A stretch of 13,754 nucleotides of DNA from Flammeovirgaceae bacterium UBA4659 (GTDB lineage Bacteria > Bacteroidota > Bacteroidia > Cytophagales > Cyclobacteriaceae). Position 1 is the first letter of the stretch. Each line of letters begins with the position of its first letter. The DNA lies in assembly GCA_002405445.1 (NCBI GenBank), contig DHLV01000035.1, positions 963 through 14,716 of the forward strand. Direction: 5' to 3'. This document shows, in pieces, positions 6,848-13,590 of the stretch. The position numbers and the translations under genes are program-made. The notes below the pieces were generated by a model. The model did no database searches. It worked only from the letters and a program-made list of their open reading frames with translations, and was not told the DNA's origin.

Positions 6848-8164
6848 ATGGAACAAGATAAGATAGTAGTAGGGCTCGATATCGGCACAACAAAAATTTG
6901 TGCCATCGTAGGCCGCCAAAACGAATTTGGTAAATTGGAAGTACTCGGCATGGGCAAAGCCGAATCCGAAGGCGTGATCAAAGGTATAGTCACCAATATC
7001 GATAAAACTGTTTTTGCCATCGAGAAGGCTGTCAAAGAAGCCAGTGACATGAGCGGCATCGATATCCGAGTGGTGAATGTAGGCATCGCGGGGCAACACA
7101 TCCGCAGCTCTATCCACCATGGCAGCATTACCCGATCTTCAAGCGATGATGAAGTAAGCATTGAGGATGTAACCCGCTTGACCGAGGATATGTATCGCAT
7201 CGTGATTCCACCCGGAAGCGAAATCATACACGTGATGCCACAGGACTATACAGTGGACTATGAGGAAGGCATTAAAGATCCGGTTGGTATGAGCGGTGTA
7301 AAATTGGAGGCCGATTTCCACGTGATCACTGCCCAAACCAGTGCGATCAATAACATCAACAAATGTGTGCGAAGGGCAGGTCTTGAAATTCAGGATTTGA
7401 TTCTGGAGCCGTTGGCATCCAGCCTGGCAGTATTGAGCGAAGAAGAAAAAGAGGCCGGTGTTTGTTTGATCGATATTGGTGGAGGCACTACTGACATTGC
7501 AATCTTTCATGACAGCATCATCCGGCACACTGCTGTTATTCCTTTCGGTGGAAATATTTTGACCACGGATATCCAACACGGGTTAATGGTGATGGCCAAG
7601 CAAGCGGAACAGTTGAAGACACGCTTCGGCAAGGCAATATCAGAGGAGGCAAGTCCGAATGAAATTGTCTCAATTCCGGGCATTCGCAATAGAACGGCAA
7701 AGGAGATTTCGGTGAAGAACCTGTCAAGCATCATCCAGGCTAGAATGGAAGAGGTGATAGAAATGGCGCACACTGAGATCATCAGTTCAGGATATGAGAA
7801 CCGGTTGGCAGGCGGAATTGTCATCACGGGAGGGGGTTCGCAATTGAATTCGCTCAAGCAGTTGGTAGAGTACATGACCGGCATGGACGCACGTATAGGC
7901 TACCCGAATGAGCACCTGGGCAAGAGTAAACTGGAAGTGGTGAAAAGCCCGATGTATGCAACCGGAGTGGGTTTGGTTTTGTCGGGCTTCCGCTCGTTGG
8001 ATGAGAGGCAAGATCGCTACAACGAAGCCAAGGCCGAAAACAGAAGCCAACAGAAGACAGTAAAAGTGAAGAAAGCAAACCCAGCGTCTGACTTTTTCTC
8101 GAGCATCTTGAATAAGACGAAGGGATTGCTGATCGATGACTTAGGCGATAAGAACGAGTATTGA
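6848..8164 (+). CDS. ftsA: FtsA, actin-like membrane tether of the Z-ring
   Basis: FtsA is the actin-fold ATPase that anchors FtsZ filaments to the membrane and recruits later divisome proteins. The 438 residues carry phosphate-1 motif GLDIGTTK (9-16), phosphate-2 motif DIGGGTTD (209-216) and the adenosine motif GGIVITGGGSQL (322-333), with the FtsA-specific 1C region between the first two (PPGSEIIHVMPQDYTVD, 121-137). After a polar, Lys-rich linker (about 385-412) the tail SDFFSSILNKTKGLL (414-428) can form an amphipathic helix, the usual membrane-targeting sequence; unlike in many proteobacterial FtsA proteins a further ten acidic residues follow. Start ATG 6848 precedes the phosphate-1 motif directly. 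The 86 bp to ftsZ are A-rich and gene-free. Confidence 0.96.
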   Translation: MEQDKIVVGLDIGTTKICAIVGRQNEFGKLEVLGMGKAESEGVIKGIVTNIDKTVFAIEKAVKEASDMSGIDIRVVNVGIAGQHIRSSIHHGSITRSSSDDEVSIEDVTRLTEDMYRIVIPPGSEIIHVMPQDYTVDYEEGIKDPVGMSGVKLEADFHVITAQTSAINNINKCVRRAGLEIQDLILEPLASSLAVLSEEEKEAGVCLIDIGGGTTDIAIFHDSIIRHTAVIPFGGNILTTDIQHGLMVMAKQAEQLKTRFGKAISEEASPNEIVSIPGIRNRTAKEISVKNLSSIIQARMEEVIEMAHTEIISSGYENRLAGGIVITGGGSQLNSLKQLVEYMTGMDARIGYPNEHLGKSKLEVVKSPMYATGVGLVLSGFRSLDERQDRYNEAKAENRSQQKTVKVKKANPASDFFSSILNKTKGLLIDDLGDKNEY

Positions 8165-8230
8165 TGTTTTTTGAAATGACCGAAAGCAACAAATACCAAA
8201 CATATAACCAATAAGTAAAAAATAAAATCG

Positions 8231-8242
8231 ACCACTAAAATA
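8231..8242 (+). promoter_or_regulatory. Leader motif shared by ftsA and ftsZ (ftsZ copy)
   Basis: Second copy of ACCACTAAAATA, eight bases before the ftsZ start codon. It matches the sequence in front of ftsA base for base over 12 positions, while the bases around it differ. Its role is unknown; it may mark the translation initiation region. Confidence 0.3.
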
Positions 8243-8250
8243 TTACAGTC

Positions 8251-9885
8251 ATGTTTGAGCCAGTAACAGGATATAAGTTTGACATACCGAAACATCACAA
8301 GTCGATCATCAAGGTGATTGGCGTAGGCGGTGGCGGTAGCAACGCAGTGAACCACATGTACAAACAAGGCATCAAAGATGTTGAGTTTGTGGTGGCGAAC
8401 ACAGATTTGCAGGCACTGAACAGCAGCCCCGTTCCGTACAAACTCCAATTGGGCGTAACGCTCACCGAAGGTTTGGGCTGCGGAGCAAATCCGGAAGTTG
8501 GCAGAGCGGCTGCGCTTGAAAGCAAAGAACAAATCCGCGAAATGCTGACCGGCACCAAAATGGTTTTCGTAACCGCAGGAATGGGTGGCGGCACCGGCAC
8601 GGGTGCAGCACCCGTGATTGCAAAAATTGCAAAAGATATGGACATCCTCACTGTAGGGATTGTGACGGTGCCATTTTCATTTGAGGGGAAGAAAAAACTC
8701 GCCCAAGCGCAAGCCGGTATTGAAGCATTCCGTGCGGGATGTGATACCGTGTTAGTGATTTTGAACGACAAGTTGCGTGAGATTTATGGTAATTTGTCTA
8801 TCGGGCAGGCCTTTGGCGAAGCTGACAATGTGCTGACCACGGCAGCCAAGGGCATTGCAGAGATCATTACCCTAGCGGGATATGTAAATGTTGATTTTCA
8901 AGACGTGCGCACGGTGATGCTAAACGCGGGCGCTGCCGTGATGGGAACAGCCGAAACACGTGGTGACACACGTGCAATGAAAGCGGCACAGCAGGCTTTG
9001 GCGTCTCCGCTGTTAGATAATCATGACATCATGGGTTCGAAGAAGATACTTCTATCGATCATTTCGGGAGAGGAGGCGGAGTTACAAATGGATGAACTCA
9101 CCACAATCACCGAGTATATTCAGGAACAAGCAGGCAATGATGCTGAAGTGATATTCGGCCACGGAGTAGACGCTGCGCTGGGCGACCGTATTCGCGTGAC
9201 AGTTATTGCCACAGGCTTTGTGTCCGAAAAGAAATCATACAAGAAAGAAGAGAAGAAGGTCCATGAACTTGACCGAACCCAGATCTCGTTGTTTGACGCG
9301 CCTGCCGATAATTCGGTAAATCAGCGCGTGGGAGATCTGGAGCTCAAGCTCAAATCACAAGAAACAGAAGAGGCCAAATCAATTCAAACACCAAAAGAGC
9401 AATTGCCACCGGTTCTTCCAGTCAAGGGCAGTAATCCGATTTTGGAAAGAGATGAAGATGAACTGCAGTCAGACCAGGCGATGACAGAGCGATCTTATGT
9501 TTTTGATATGCTCGGAGAAAACAAATCTGCAGAAGAACGTGGCGAAGAGGGATTGTTTGGAGACGATGATGACGATTTTAAATTGGGTAATGAGATATCT
9601 GCTGACCAAGTGATTGACGAGGAGGGACTGATGCACGTGCGCAAGACAAAAGAAAGGCTTGAGCATCAGGCAAAGGAGCGCAGAGAGAAATTGAAAGCAA
9701 GTCGTAAACAAGAAATGACAAAAGAGGAGTTCAATGAAAAGTGGACGTTACCCGCTTATTTACGCAGAGGCGTAAAGATGGACAATGTACCACATTCATC
9801 AGAACCGTTTATCTCGCGCTACAATTTGAATGACGATAACAACTTGTTGGGCAATAATAAATTTTTGCATGACAACGTAGATTGA
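8251..9885 (+). CDS. ftsZ: FtsZ, tubulin-like division GTPase
   Basis: FtsZ polymerises into the Z-ring. The GTPase core spans about residues 15-325: IGVGGGGSNAVNHM (23-36), the tubulin signature GGGTGTGAAP (112-121), PFSFEGKKK (141-149), and the T7 loop NVDFQD (213-218), whose acidic residues complete the GTP site of the next subunit. A long, highly charged linker (about 326-498) includes an acidic GDDDDDF (437-443) and a KR-rich helical stretch (about 463-495). The FtsA-binding C-terminal peptide LPAYLRRGV is at 500-508, but the protein then continues for 36 residues to end in NNKFLHDNVD. At 544 residues it is far longer than the roughly 380 of enteric FtsZ, mainly from the linker and this tail. 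It is the last gene of the dcw cluster here; the stop adjoins an inverted repeat array. Confidence 0.98.
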   Translation: MFEPVTGYKFDIPKHHKSIIKVIGVGGGGSNAVNHMYKQGIKDVEFVVANTDLQALNSSPVPYKLQLGVTLTEGLGCGANPEVGRAAALESKEQIREMLTGTKMVFVTAGMGGGTGTGAAPVIAKIAKDMDILTVGIVTVPFSFEGKKKLAQAQAGIEAFRAGCDTVLVILNDKLREIYGNLSIGQAFGEADNVLTTAAKGIAEIITLAGYVNVDFQDVRTVMLNAGAAVMGTAETRGDTRAMKAAQQALASPLLDNHDIMGSKKILLSIISGEEAELQMDELTTITEYIQEQAGNDAEVIFGHGVDAALGDRIRVTVIATGFVSEKKSYKKEEKKVHELDRTQISLFDAPADNSVNQRVGDLELKLKSQETEEAKSIQTPKEQLPPVLPVKGSNPILERDEDELQSDQAMTERSYVFDMLGENKSAEERGEEGLFGDDDDDFKLGNEISADQVIDEEGLMHVRKTKERLEHQAKERREKLKASRKQEMTKEEFNEKWTLPAYLRRGVKMDNVPHSSEPFISRYNLNDDNNLLGNNKFLHDNVD

Positions 9886-9968
9886 TTCAAGATTACAAAT
9901 TTCAGATTCAAGATGTATTGCGAACGAGCAATGTGAAATGTTGAATCTGTAGTCTTGAATATTGAAGA
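9884..9968. repeat. Inverted 7-bp-periodic repeat array without a gene
   Basis: From 9884 the bases read in sevens as GATTCAA, GATTACA, AATTTCA, GATTCAA, GATGTAT. From 9941 they read as TTGAATC, TGTAGTC, TTGAATA, TTGAAGA, the inverted counterpart. They form a long interrupted stem: 9885-9896 with 9949-9960 (one G-T wobble), CAGATTCAA 9903-9911 with TTGAATCTG 9941-9949, and an inner hairpin ATTGC/GCAAT (9917-9921 with 9928-9932). The array overlaps the ftsZ stop codon by two bases, so it forms the start of the ftsZ 3' untranslated region. The design matches the flanks of the four-helix-bundle element at 1803-2236, with different heptamers and no gene. Confidence 0.65.
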
Positions 9969-10125
9969 TATGGCACATCCGGCATGACTGGTTTTTACTC
10001 CATTCGTAGTGGTTGTTGGTGGTAAATATTTTTTGCCGGTGCCGGAGTGCCTTCTTAAGACCAGACTTTTGGAATTGCTGTTTTGATTTTTTGCAGCGTT
10101 CTGGTCTGCTAGTTTTTTCGGATAG
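9969..10125. other. Gene-free structured region, candidate small RNA or ftsZ 3' UTR
   Basis: No convincing gene lies between ftsZ and base 10203. Within it, GGCACaTCCGGCA (9972-9984) pairs with TGCCGGAGTGCC (10040-10051), 12 pairs with one bulged A. Inside this arm TTTAC (9994-9998) can pair with GTAAA (10022-10026) and CCA (10000-10002) with TGG (10017-10019), giving a long hairpin with a central bubble. A second hairpin pairs AGACCAGA (10058-10065) with TCTGGTCT (10100-10107), with GCTG/CAGC inside. TGCCGG is repeated in tandem at 10034-10045, so the first stem has an alternative partner. A terminator follows. A bubble-containing hairpin recalls 6S-type RNAs, but I cannot assign a family; an ftsZ 3' UTR or a leader of the next gene is equally possible. 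Confidence 0.35.
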
Positions 10126-10154
10126 AAAACCCCACGCTACGTGGGGTTTTTTTT
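10126..10154 (+). terminator. Rho-independent terminator after ftsZ
   Basis: AAAACCCCACG (10126-10136) and CGTGGGGTTTT (10140-10150) form a perfect 11-bp stem around the 3-base loop CTA, and the T-run continues to 10154. This is a textbook intrinsic terminator on the + strand. It most simply ends the dcw transcript and any small RNA upstream. The A-run on the 5' side means it could also work on the minus strand, although no minus-strand gene reads towards it. Confidence 0.92.
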
Positions 10155-10202
10155 GTTTAGGGTGATTTTGATTTCTTACTATCTTTATCAAAACAAATTG
10201 CC

Positions 10203-11825
10203 ATGAACAAGAAGCTACTTTATATCACTTTTCCTTTGATCGTTTTGGCTGGAGCTTATTTCTTAGGTCCGGCCCCCGCTAAACCGAAATGGGATTTGAC
10301 AATGCCAATGGTACCGCAAGAAGCGCTTGCCCTTGAAAATTATGTGGCGACACAAGAAAGTAAGCACAAGCTAAAGCGCGATAATGAAGCGCGCATTGTG
10401 TGGGCGGACAGTTCCAAAAAGAAAACGGAGTACAGTGTGGTGTATTTGCACGGGTTCTCTGCAAGCCAAGAGGAGGGCGACCCGGTTCATAAAAATTTTG
10501 CAAAAAAGTTTAACTGCAATCTTTATCTCGCTCGTCTGGCTGACCATGGCGTAGATACTACCGAACAGCTTCTGTATTTTACACCCGATCGTTGGTGGCA
10601 AAGCAGTAAAGAGGCACTTGCCATTGGCAAAGCGCTGGGCGATAAAGTGATCTTAATGAGCACCTCTACCGGAGGAACAATGTCATTAATTCTAGCATCT
10701 GAATATCCTCAAGATGTTTTTGCGTTGATAAACATGTCACCCAACGTACAGATTTTCCATCCGCTTGCTTGGTTGTCCAATAACCCGTGGGGTTTACAAT
10801 TGGCACGGCAGGTGGTGGGTGGACATTACAATGTCTCGAAGCCGATTGCTGGTGTGGATATGAAATTGCAGAATCAATATTGGAATAACAAGTATAGGCT
10901 TGAGGCTGTAAGCCAAATGCAGGAAATGCTCGAAGACAAAATGAATGAAAATACATTTAAGAAAATCAAAGCGCCTTCACTGTCGCTGTATTATTTTAAA
11001 AGTGAGGCTGAACAAGACTCAACAGTAAAAGTGAGTGCTATTTTGAAAATGAACGAACAATTGGGCACACCCGATTCCTTGAAGGCAGCGGTGGCCATAC
11101 CCGAAGCGGGCACGCATGTGATTGGCTCCTACATTCGCTCCAAAGATGTTTTTTCTGTGGAGCGAGCGGCTGAAAATTTCGCGGTAGAGAAATTGGGAAT
11201 GAAAATTAATTACGGTCTCAAGCCAACAAAAATTGAAGCTTATAAGGCGAGTTTGAAAACCAATCCCGAAAATGAATTGGTTGATTTGGAAAAAGCAATA
11301 CCGGGAATCGTGTTAGATGTTCGCTACGCTACCACAGATAATTTCACCAAAGAAAAAATCTACAACCGGCCCAAGGCATACGCGCGCAAACCGGTGGCCA
11401 TAGCGTTGAAAAAAGCGCAAGAGGAATTTAACAAGCTTGGTTATGGTATAAAAGTCTATGATGGCTATCGCCCTTACTCTGCCACCGTCAGGTTTTATGA
11501 GGTGATGAAAGGCGATACCATGTATGTAGCTAGCCCGTATAAAGGCTCAAAACATAATAGAGGCTGTGCATTGGACCTGACCATAGTGGATTTGAAAACA
11601 AAAGAAGAATTGAAAATGCCCACCGAATGGGATACCGCCTCAAAAGAAAGTTGGGCAGATGCACCCGTCAGCGACCCAATCGTTGCCAAGAATAGAAATA
11701 CGCTTATTTCCATTATGGAGAATAATGGTTTTAAGGTGTACACTGCCGAGTGGTGGCATTTTGATTTCGTGGGCTGGCAGAAGTATGATGTGATGGATAT
11801 TGAGTTTGAGGAGTTGGGGAAGTGA
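10203..11825 (+). CDS. Secreted alpha/beta hydrolase fused to VanX-like D-Ala-D-Ala dipeptidase
   Basis: One 540-codon frame holds two enzyme domains. Residues 4-22 are a hydrophobic signal or anchor without a lipobox cysteine, so the protein should act in the periplasm. Residues about 45-325 form an alpha/beta hydrolase: oxyanion region YLHGFSAS (81-88), nucleophile elbow STSTGGT (153-159, Ser155), a candidate Asp272, and His305 in EAGTHVIG. Residues about 358-540 are a zinc dipeptidase of peptidase family M15D: DVRYATTDNF (372-381), YDGYRP with the essential Arg at 423, SKHNRGCALD (449-458, zinc ligands His451 and Asp458), and EWWHF (516-520, catalytic Glu516 and ligand His519). VanX-type enzymes cleave free D-Ala-D-Ala. 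The hydrolase substrate is unknown. No stop or repeat separates the domains, so the fusion looks real. The gene has its own unit after a terminator. Confidence 0.9.
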   Translation: MNKKLLYITFPLIVLAGAYFLGPAPAKPKWDLTMPMVPQEALALENYVATQESKHKLKRDNEARIVWADSSKKKTEYSVVYLHGFSASQEEGDPVHKNFAKKFNCNLYLARLADHGVDTTEQLLYFTPDRWWQSSKEALAIGKALGDKVILMSTSTGGTMSLILASEYPQDVFALINMSPNVQIFHPLAWLSNNPWGLQLARQVVGGHYNVSKPIAGVDMKLQNQYWNNKYRLEAVSQMQEMLEDKMNENTFKKIKAPSLSLYYFKSEAEQDSTVKVSAILKMNEQLGTPDSLKAAVAIPEAGTHVIGSYIRSKDVFSVERAAENFAVEKLGMKINYGLKPTKIEAYKASLKTNPENELVDLEKAIPGIVLDVRYATTDNFTKEKIYNRPKAYARKPVAIALKKAQEEFNKLGYGIKVYDGYRPYSATVRFYEVMKGDTMYVASPYKGSKHNRGCALDLTIVDLKTKEELKMPTEWDTASKESWADAPVSDPIVAKNRNTLISIMENNGFKVYTAEWWHFDFVGWQKYDVMDIEFEELGK

Positions 11826-11827
11826 TA

Positions 11828-11874
11828 CTGGATCCTAGCACCTGGCATCAAGTATCCAGTGTCGTAAACAGGTT
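11828..11874. repeat. Short 7-bp-periodic insertion between the dipeptidase and MazG genes
   Basis: Heptamers CTGGATC, CTAGCAC, CTGGCAT (11828-11848) are followed by inverted-type units AGTATCC, AGTGTCG (11851-11864). ACTGGAT (11827-11833) pairs with ATCCAGT (11854-11860). The segment is flanked by GTGATA at 11822-11827 and 11875-11880. Removing it with one copy puts the MazG-like ATG one base after the upstream TGA stop. This matches, in miniature and without a gene, the element between murD and ftsW. The 6-bp direct repeat alone could be chance. Confidence 0.5.
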
Positions 11875-11879
11875 GTGAT

Positions 11880-12212
11880 ATGAGACTAACAATAGAAGAA
11901 GCCCAAAGCCAAGTCGACCAATGGATAAAAACCCATGGCGTACGCTACTTTAATGAACTAACCAATATGGCGATCCTCACTGAAGAAGTAGGAGAGGTGG
12001 CGCGGATCATAGCTCGTAGGTATGGTGAGCAGTCAGAAAAGGAGTCAGATAAAAATAGAGACCTAGGTGAAGAAATGGCCGATGTGCTGTGGGTGTTGAT
12101 TTGTTTGGCTAATCAAACAGGCGTAAACCTCACGGAGGCGTTTCAAAAAAACGTAGAAAAGAAAACACTTCGCGACCATGAGCGACATCATTCCAATCCA
12201 AAACTGAGATAG
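11880..12212 (+). CDS. MazG-like nucleotide pyrophosphohydrolase
   Basis: A 110-residue all-alpha protein of the MazG/all-alpha NTP pyrophosphatase superfamily, single-domain rather than the duplicated form of enteric MazG. The magnesium-binding signature is complete: EEVGE at 35-39 (Glu35, Glu36, Glu39) and GEEMAD at 63-68 (Glu65 and Asp68, spaced ExxD). Such enzymes hydrolyse (d)NTPs, often non-canonical ones, to monophosphate and pyrophosphate; the actual substrate cannot be read from sequence. The protein should be cytoplasmic. The start ATG follows a short repeat-bearing 54-bp gap after the dipeptidase fusion gene and is probably co-transcribed with it. It converges with comB, leaving only 17 bp between the two stop codons and no visible terminator there. 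Confidence 0.92.
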   Translation: MRLTIEEAQSQVDQWIKTHGVRYFNELTNMAILTEEVGEVARIIARRYGEQSEKESDKNRDLGEEMADVLWVLICLANQTGVNLTEAFQKNVEKKTLRDHERHHSNPKLR

Positions 12213-12229
12213 GTTTATCTTATCAATAT

Positions 12230-12934
12230 CTATACTGTGATAATCCCGTTCTTCAATCTCGGTAACACATTATATTTATCAACTGTCAAACAAAACTCAA
12301 AGTCCTCGTGGATGTTGAGTCTGTTCAGCCGCTTTACGTGCGAAGACTCACTTAAGAATTTTGACATATCCTCTTTCGCCATGTTGTAGAGGTGGCGTGC
12401 CGCCAGCGGTGCATCGCAATCCGGGCCTAAATAGTCTTTCAGTTTTTCCACCACCGCTCCAGCAAACAAAGTATCTTCTAAGTTCACGCGACCTTTCCAA
12501 CCCGCGCAAACAATCAATACACTGTTTTCACCCAGCAAAAGATTTCTTACCACGGCCGTTAAATTTAAGAACGAACCGATGATTACCTGTTTAGCGTCTT
12601 TTGATTTTTCAATGGCTTGCGTACCATTCGTAGTGGTGAATGCAATTTTTAGTCCGCGCACTTCCTCACCCATGTATTCAAAAGGAGAGTTTCCCTTGTC
12701 GAAGCCATCTACTTTTTTTCCCTCCCGTTCTCCAGAAGTGACAAAACCCCTCATTTTCATTTTTCGGCATTCTTCCAGGTCGGCAAAAGGCATAATAGAA
12801 TCCGCGCCATTGGCCAAGGCCGTTACCATGCAGGATGTTGCTCGCAAGATATCTACTACCACTACCGTTCTATCCTGCACATTGTAAAGGTGCATGAGTT
12901 CGGGGCTCAAACAAACGTCAATAGTTTTGCTCAT
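12230..12934 (-). CDS. comB: ComB-family 2-phosphosulfolactate phosphatase
   Basis: ComB removes phosphate from 2-phosphosulfolactate to give sulfolactate, using magnesium; in methanogens this is step two of coenzyme M synthesis. The 234 residues carry the family motifs: VVVDILRATSCMVTAL (25-40), SGEREGKKVDGFDKGNSP (67-84), FTTTNGTQAI (99-108), and CAGWKGRVNLEDTLFAG (143-159). Many bacteria that do not make coenzyme M have ComB, and in Bacteroidota a link to sulfonate metabolism such as sulfonolipids is possible but not shown; no ComA or other sulfonate gene is in view. The start ATG overlaps the stop of the TPR gene by four bases (ATGA), so the two are probably translationally coupled. Family call is firm, physiological role uncertain. 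Confidence 0.93.
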   Translation of the reverse strand: MSKTIDVCLSPELMHLYNVQDRTVVVVDILRATSCMVTALANGADSIMPFADLEECRKMKMRGFVTSGEREGKKVDGFDKGNSPFEYMGEEVRGLKIAFTTTNGTQAIEKSKDAKQVIIGSFLNLTAVVRNLLLGENSVLIVCAGWKGRVNLEDTLFAGAVVEKLKDYLGPDCDAPLAARHLYNMAKEDMSKFLSESSHVKRLNRLNIHEDFEFCLTVDKYNVLPRLKNGIITV

Positions 12935-13590
12935 TTTTTTTCAGTTAGTAGGCAAGGTTTTGGATACCGTTCGCAGTTTCTGTCTAAGTGTGAGGCCGAG
13001 TTTGGACTCCCTTTCAATAGTGCTTGACACCAATCTTCACATGCGAGTTCTTTTAGGCCTACCTTGTATCTTGCAATACCACGATTGTGGTAAGAACTAT
13101 GATGTTCGTGGTTTAGGTTGATCGACTCATCAAAATCTTTAATTGCCAAGGCGTAGGAATTTCTTTTTAGAAAAAATGTGCCACGTTTAAAAAAGTAGTG
13201 AAAATTTTCTTTTTCCAGTCGAATGGCGTTACCGTAATAGACTTCAGCATTTGTTTGATTGCCCGCGCGTTCAAACAGGTCGCCTAATTGGAAGTGATAC
13301 TCCGCTTCGTCAGGCAACTGTTTGACCAGTATCAAATAATCTCGGATCGCGTTTTGAAATAGGTTGAGGTGCGTGAACGTGACAGCGCGATTATAGCGAT
13401 AGATGGTCGAAAGTGAATCAAATCCAACAAGTTTATTAAAGATAGGCAGTGCTTCTTGGTACTTGCCTTTTCCCATTAAGTGCAATCCTTTTTCGTTAAG
13501 TTCTACTTCTTGACCCTTAGTTGTAAAGGGTGACCATAACGTAATTGCGGTGGCAATAACCCAAGAACGAACAATCGACTGAAAAATCAC
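12931..13590 (-). CDS. Secreted tetratricopeptide-repeat protein
   Basis: A 219-residue protein with a likely signal peptide (residues about 8-26, hydrophobic VIATAITLW, probable cleavage near TKGQ) and then tandem helix-turn-helix TPR units. Units begin near [21 protein letters not shown] (31-50), around 63-95, at about 97-128 ([24 protein letters not shown]), about 131-160 ([25 protein letters not shown]) and about 165-192 ([25 protein letters not shown]). The last, with ACEDW, is a frequent end repeat in Bacteroidota periplasmic TPR proteins. TPRs bind partner proteins; the partner is unknown. The start must be GTG at 13590, as no ATG or TTG occurs before or within the signal peptide; it overlaps the gcvT stop (GTGA). 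Its stop overlaps comB (ATGA), after a run of eight A. Confidence 0.85.
   Translation of the reverse strand: MIFQSIVRSWVIATAITLWSPFTTKGQEVELNEKGLHLMGKGKYQEALPIFNKLVGFDSLSTIYRYNRAVTFTHLNLFQNAIRDYLILVKQLPDEAEYHFQLGDLFERAGNQTNAEVYYGNAIRLEKENFHYFFKRGTFFLKRNSYALAIKDFDESINLNHEHHSSYHNRGIARYKVGLKELACEDWCQALLKGSPNSASHLDRNCERYPKPCLLTEKK

Noticed and set aside
10000..10013. CCATTCGTAGTGGT repeated exactly at 12624-12637
   Set aside because: The second copy encodes the conserved TTNGT motif of ComB on the other strand. An isolated 14-base match in a window of this size is near chance expectation and there is no further similarity around it.
10180..10187. TATCTTTA as a Bacteroidota -7 promoter element (TAnnTTTG) before the hydrolase-dipeptidase gene
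   Set aside because: It matches the consensus except at the last base, but no TTG lies at the usual upstream spacing (candidates are 9 and 24 bases away) and the leader would be very short. Not enough to call a promoter.
9799..10191. A 130-codon minus-strand frame across the end of ftsZ and the following spacer
   Set aside because: It runs through the heptamer stem, the second hairpin and the terminator, and overlaps the ftsZ end. Its product shows no family features, so the reading frame is accidental.
12213..12229. A bidirectional terminator between the converging MazG-like gene and comB
   Set aside because: The 17-bp gap has no GC-rich stem or T-run. Only a weak TTATC/GATAA pairing with a long loop can be drawn.
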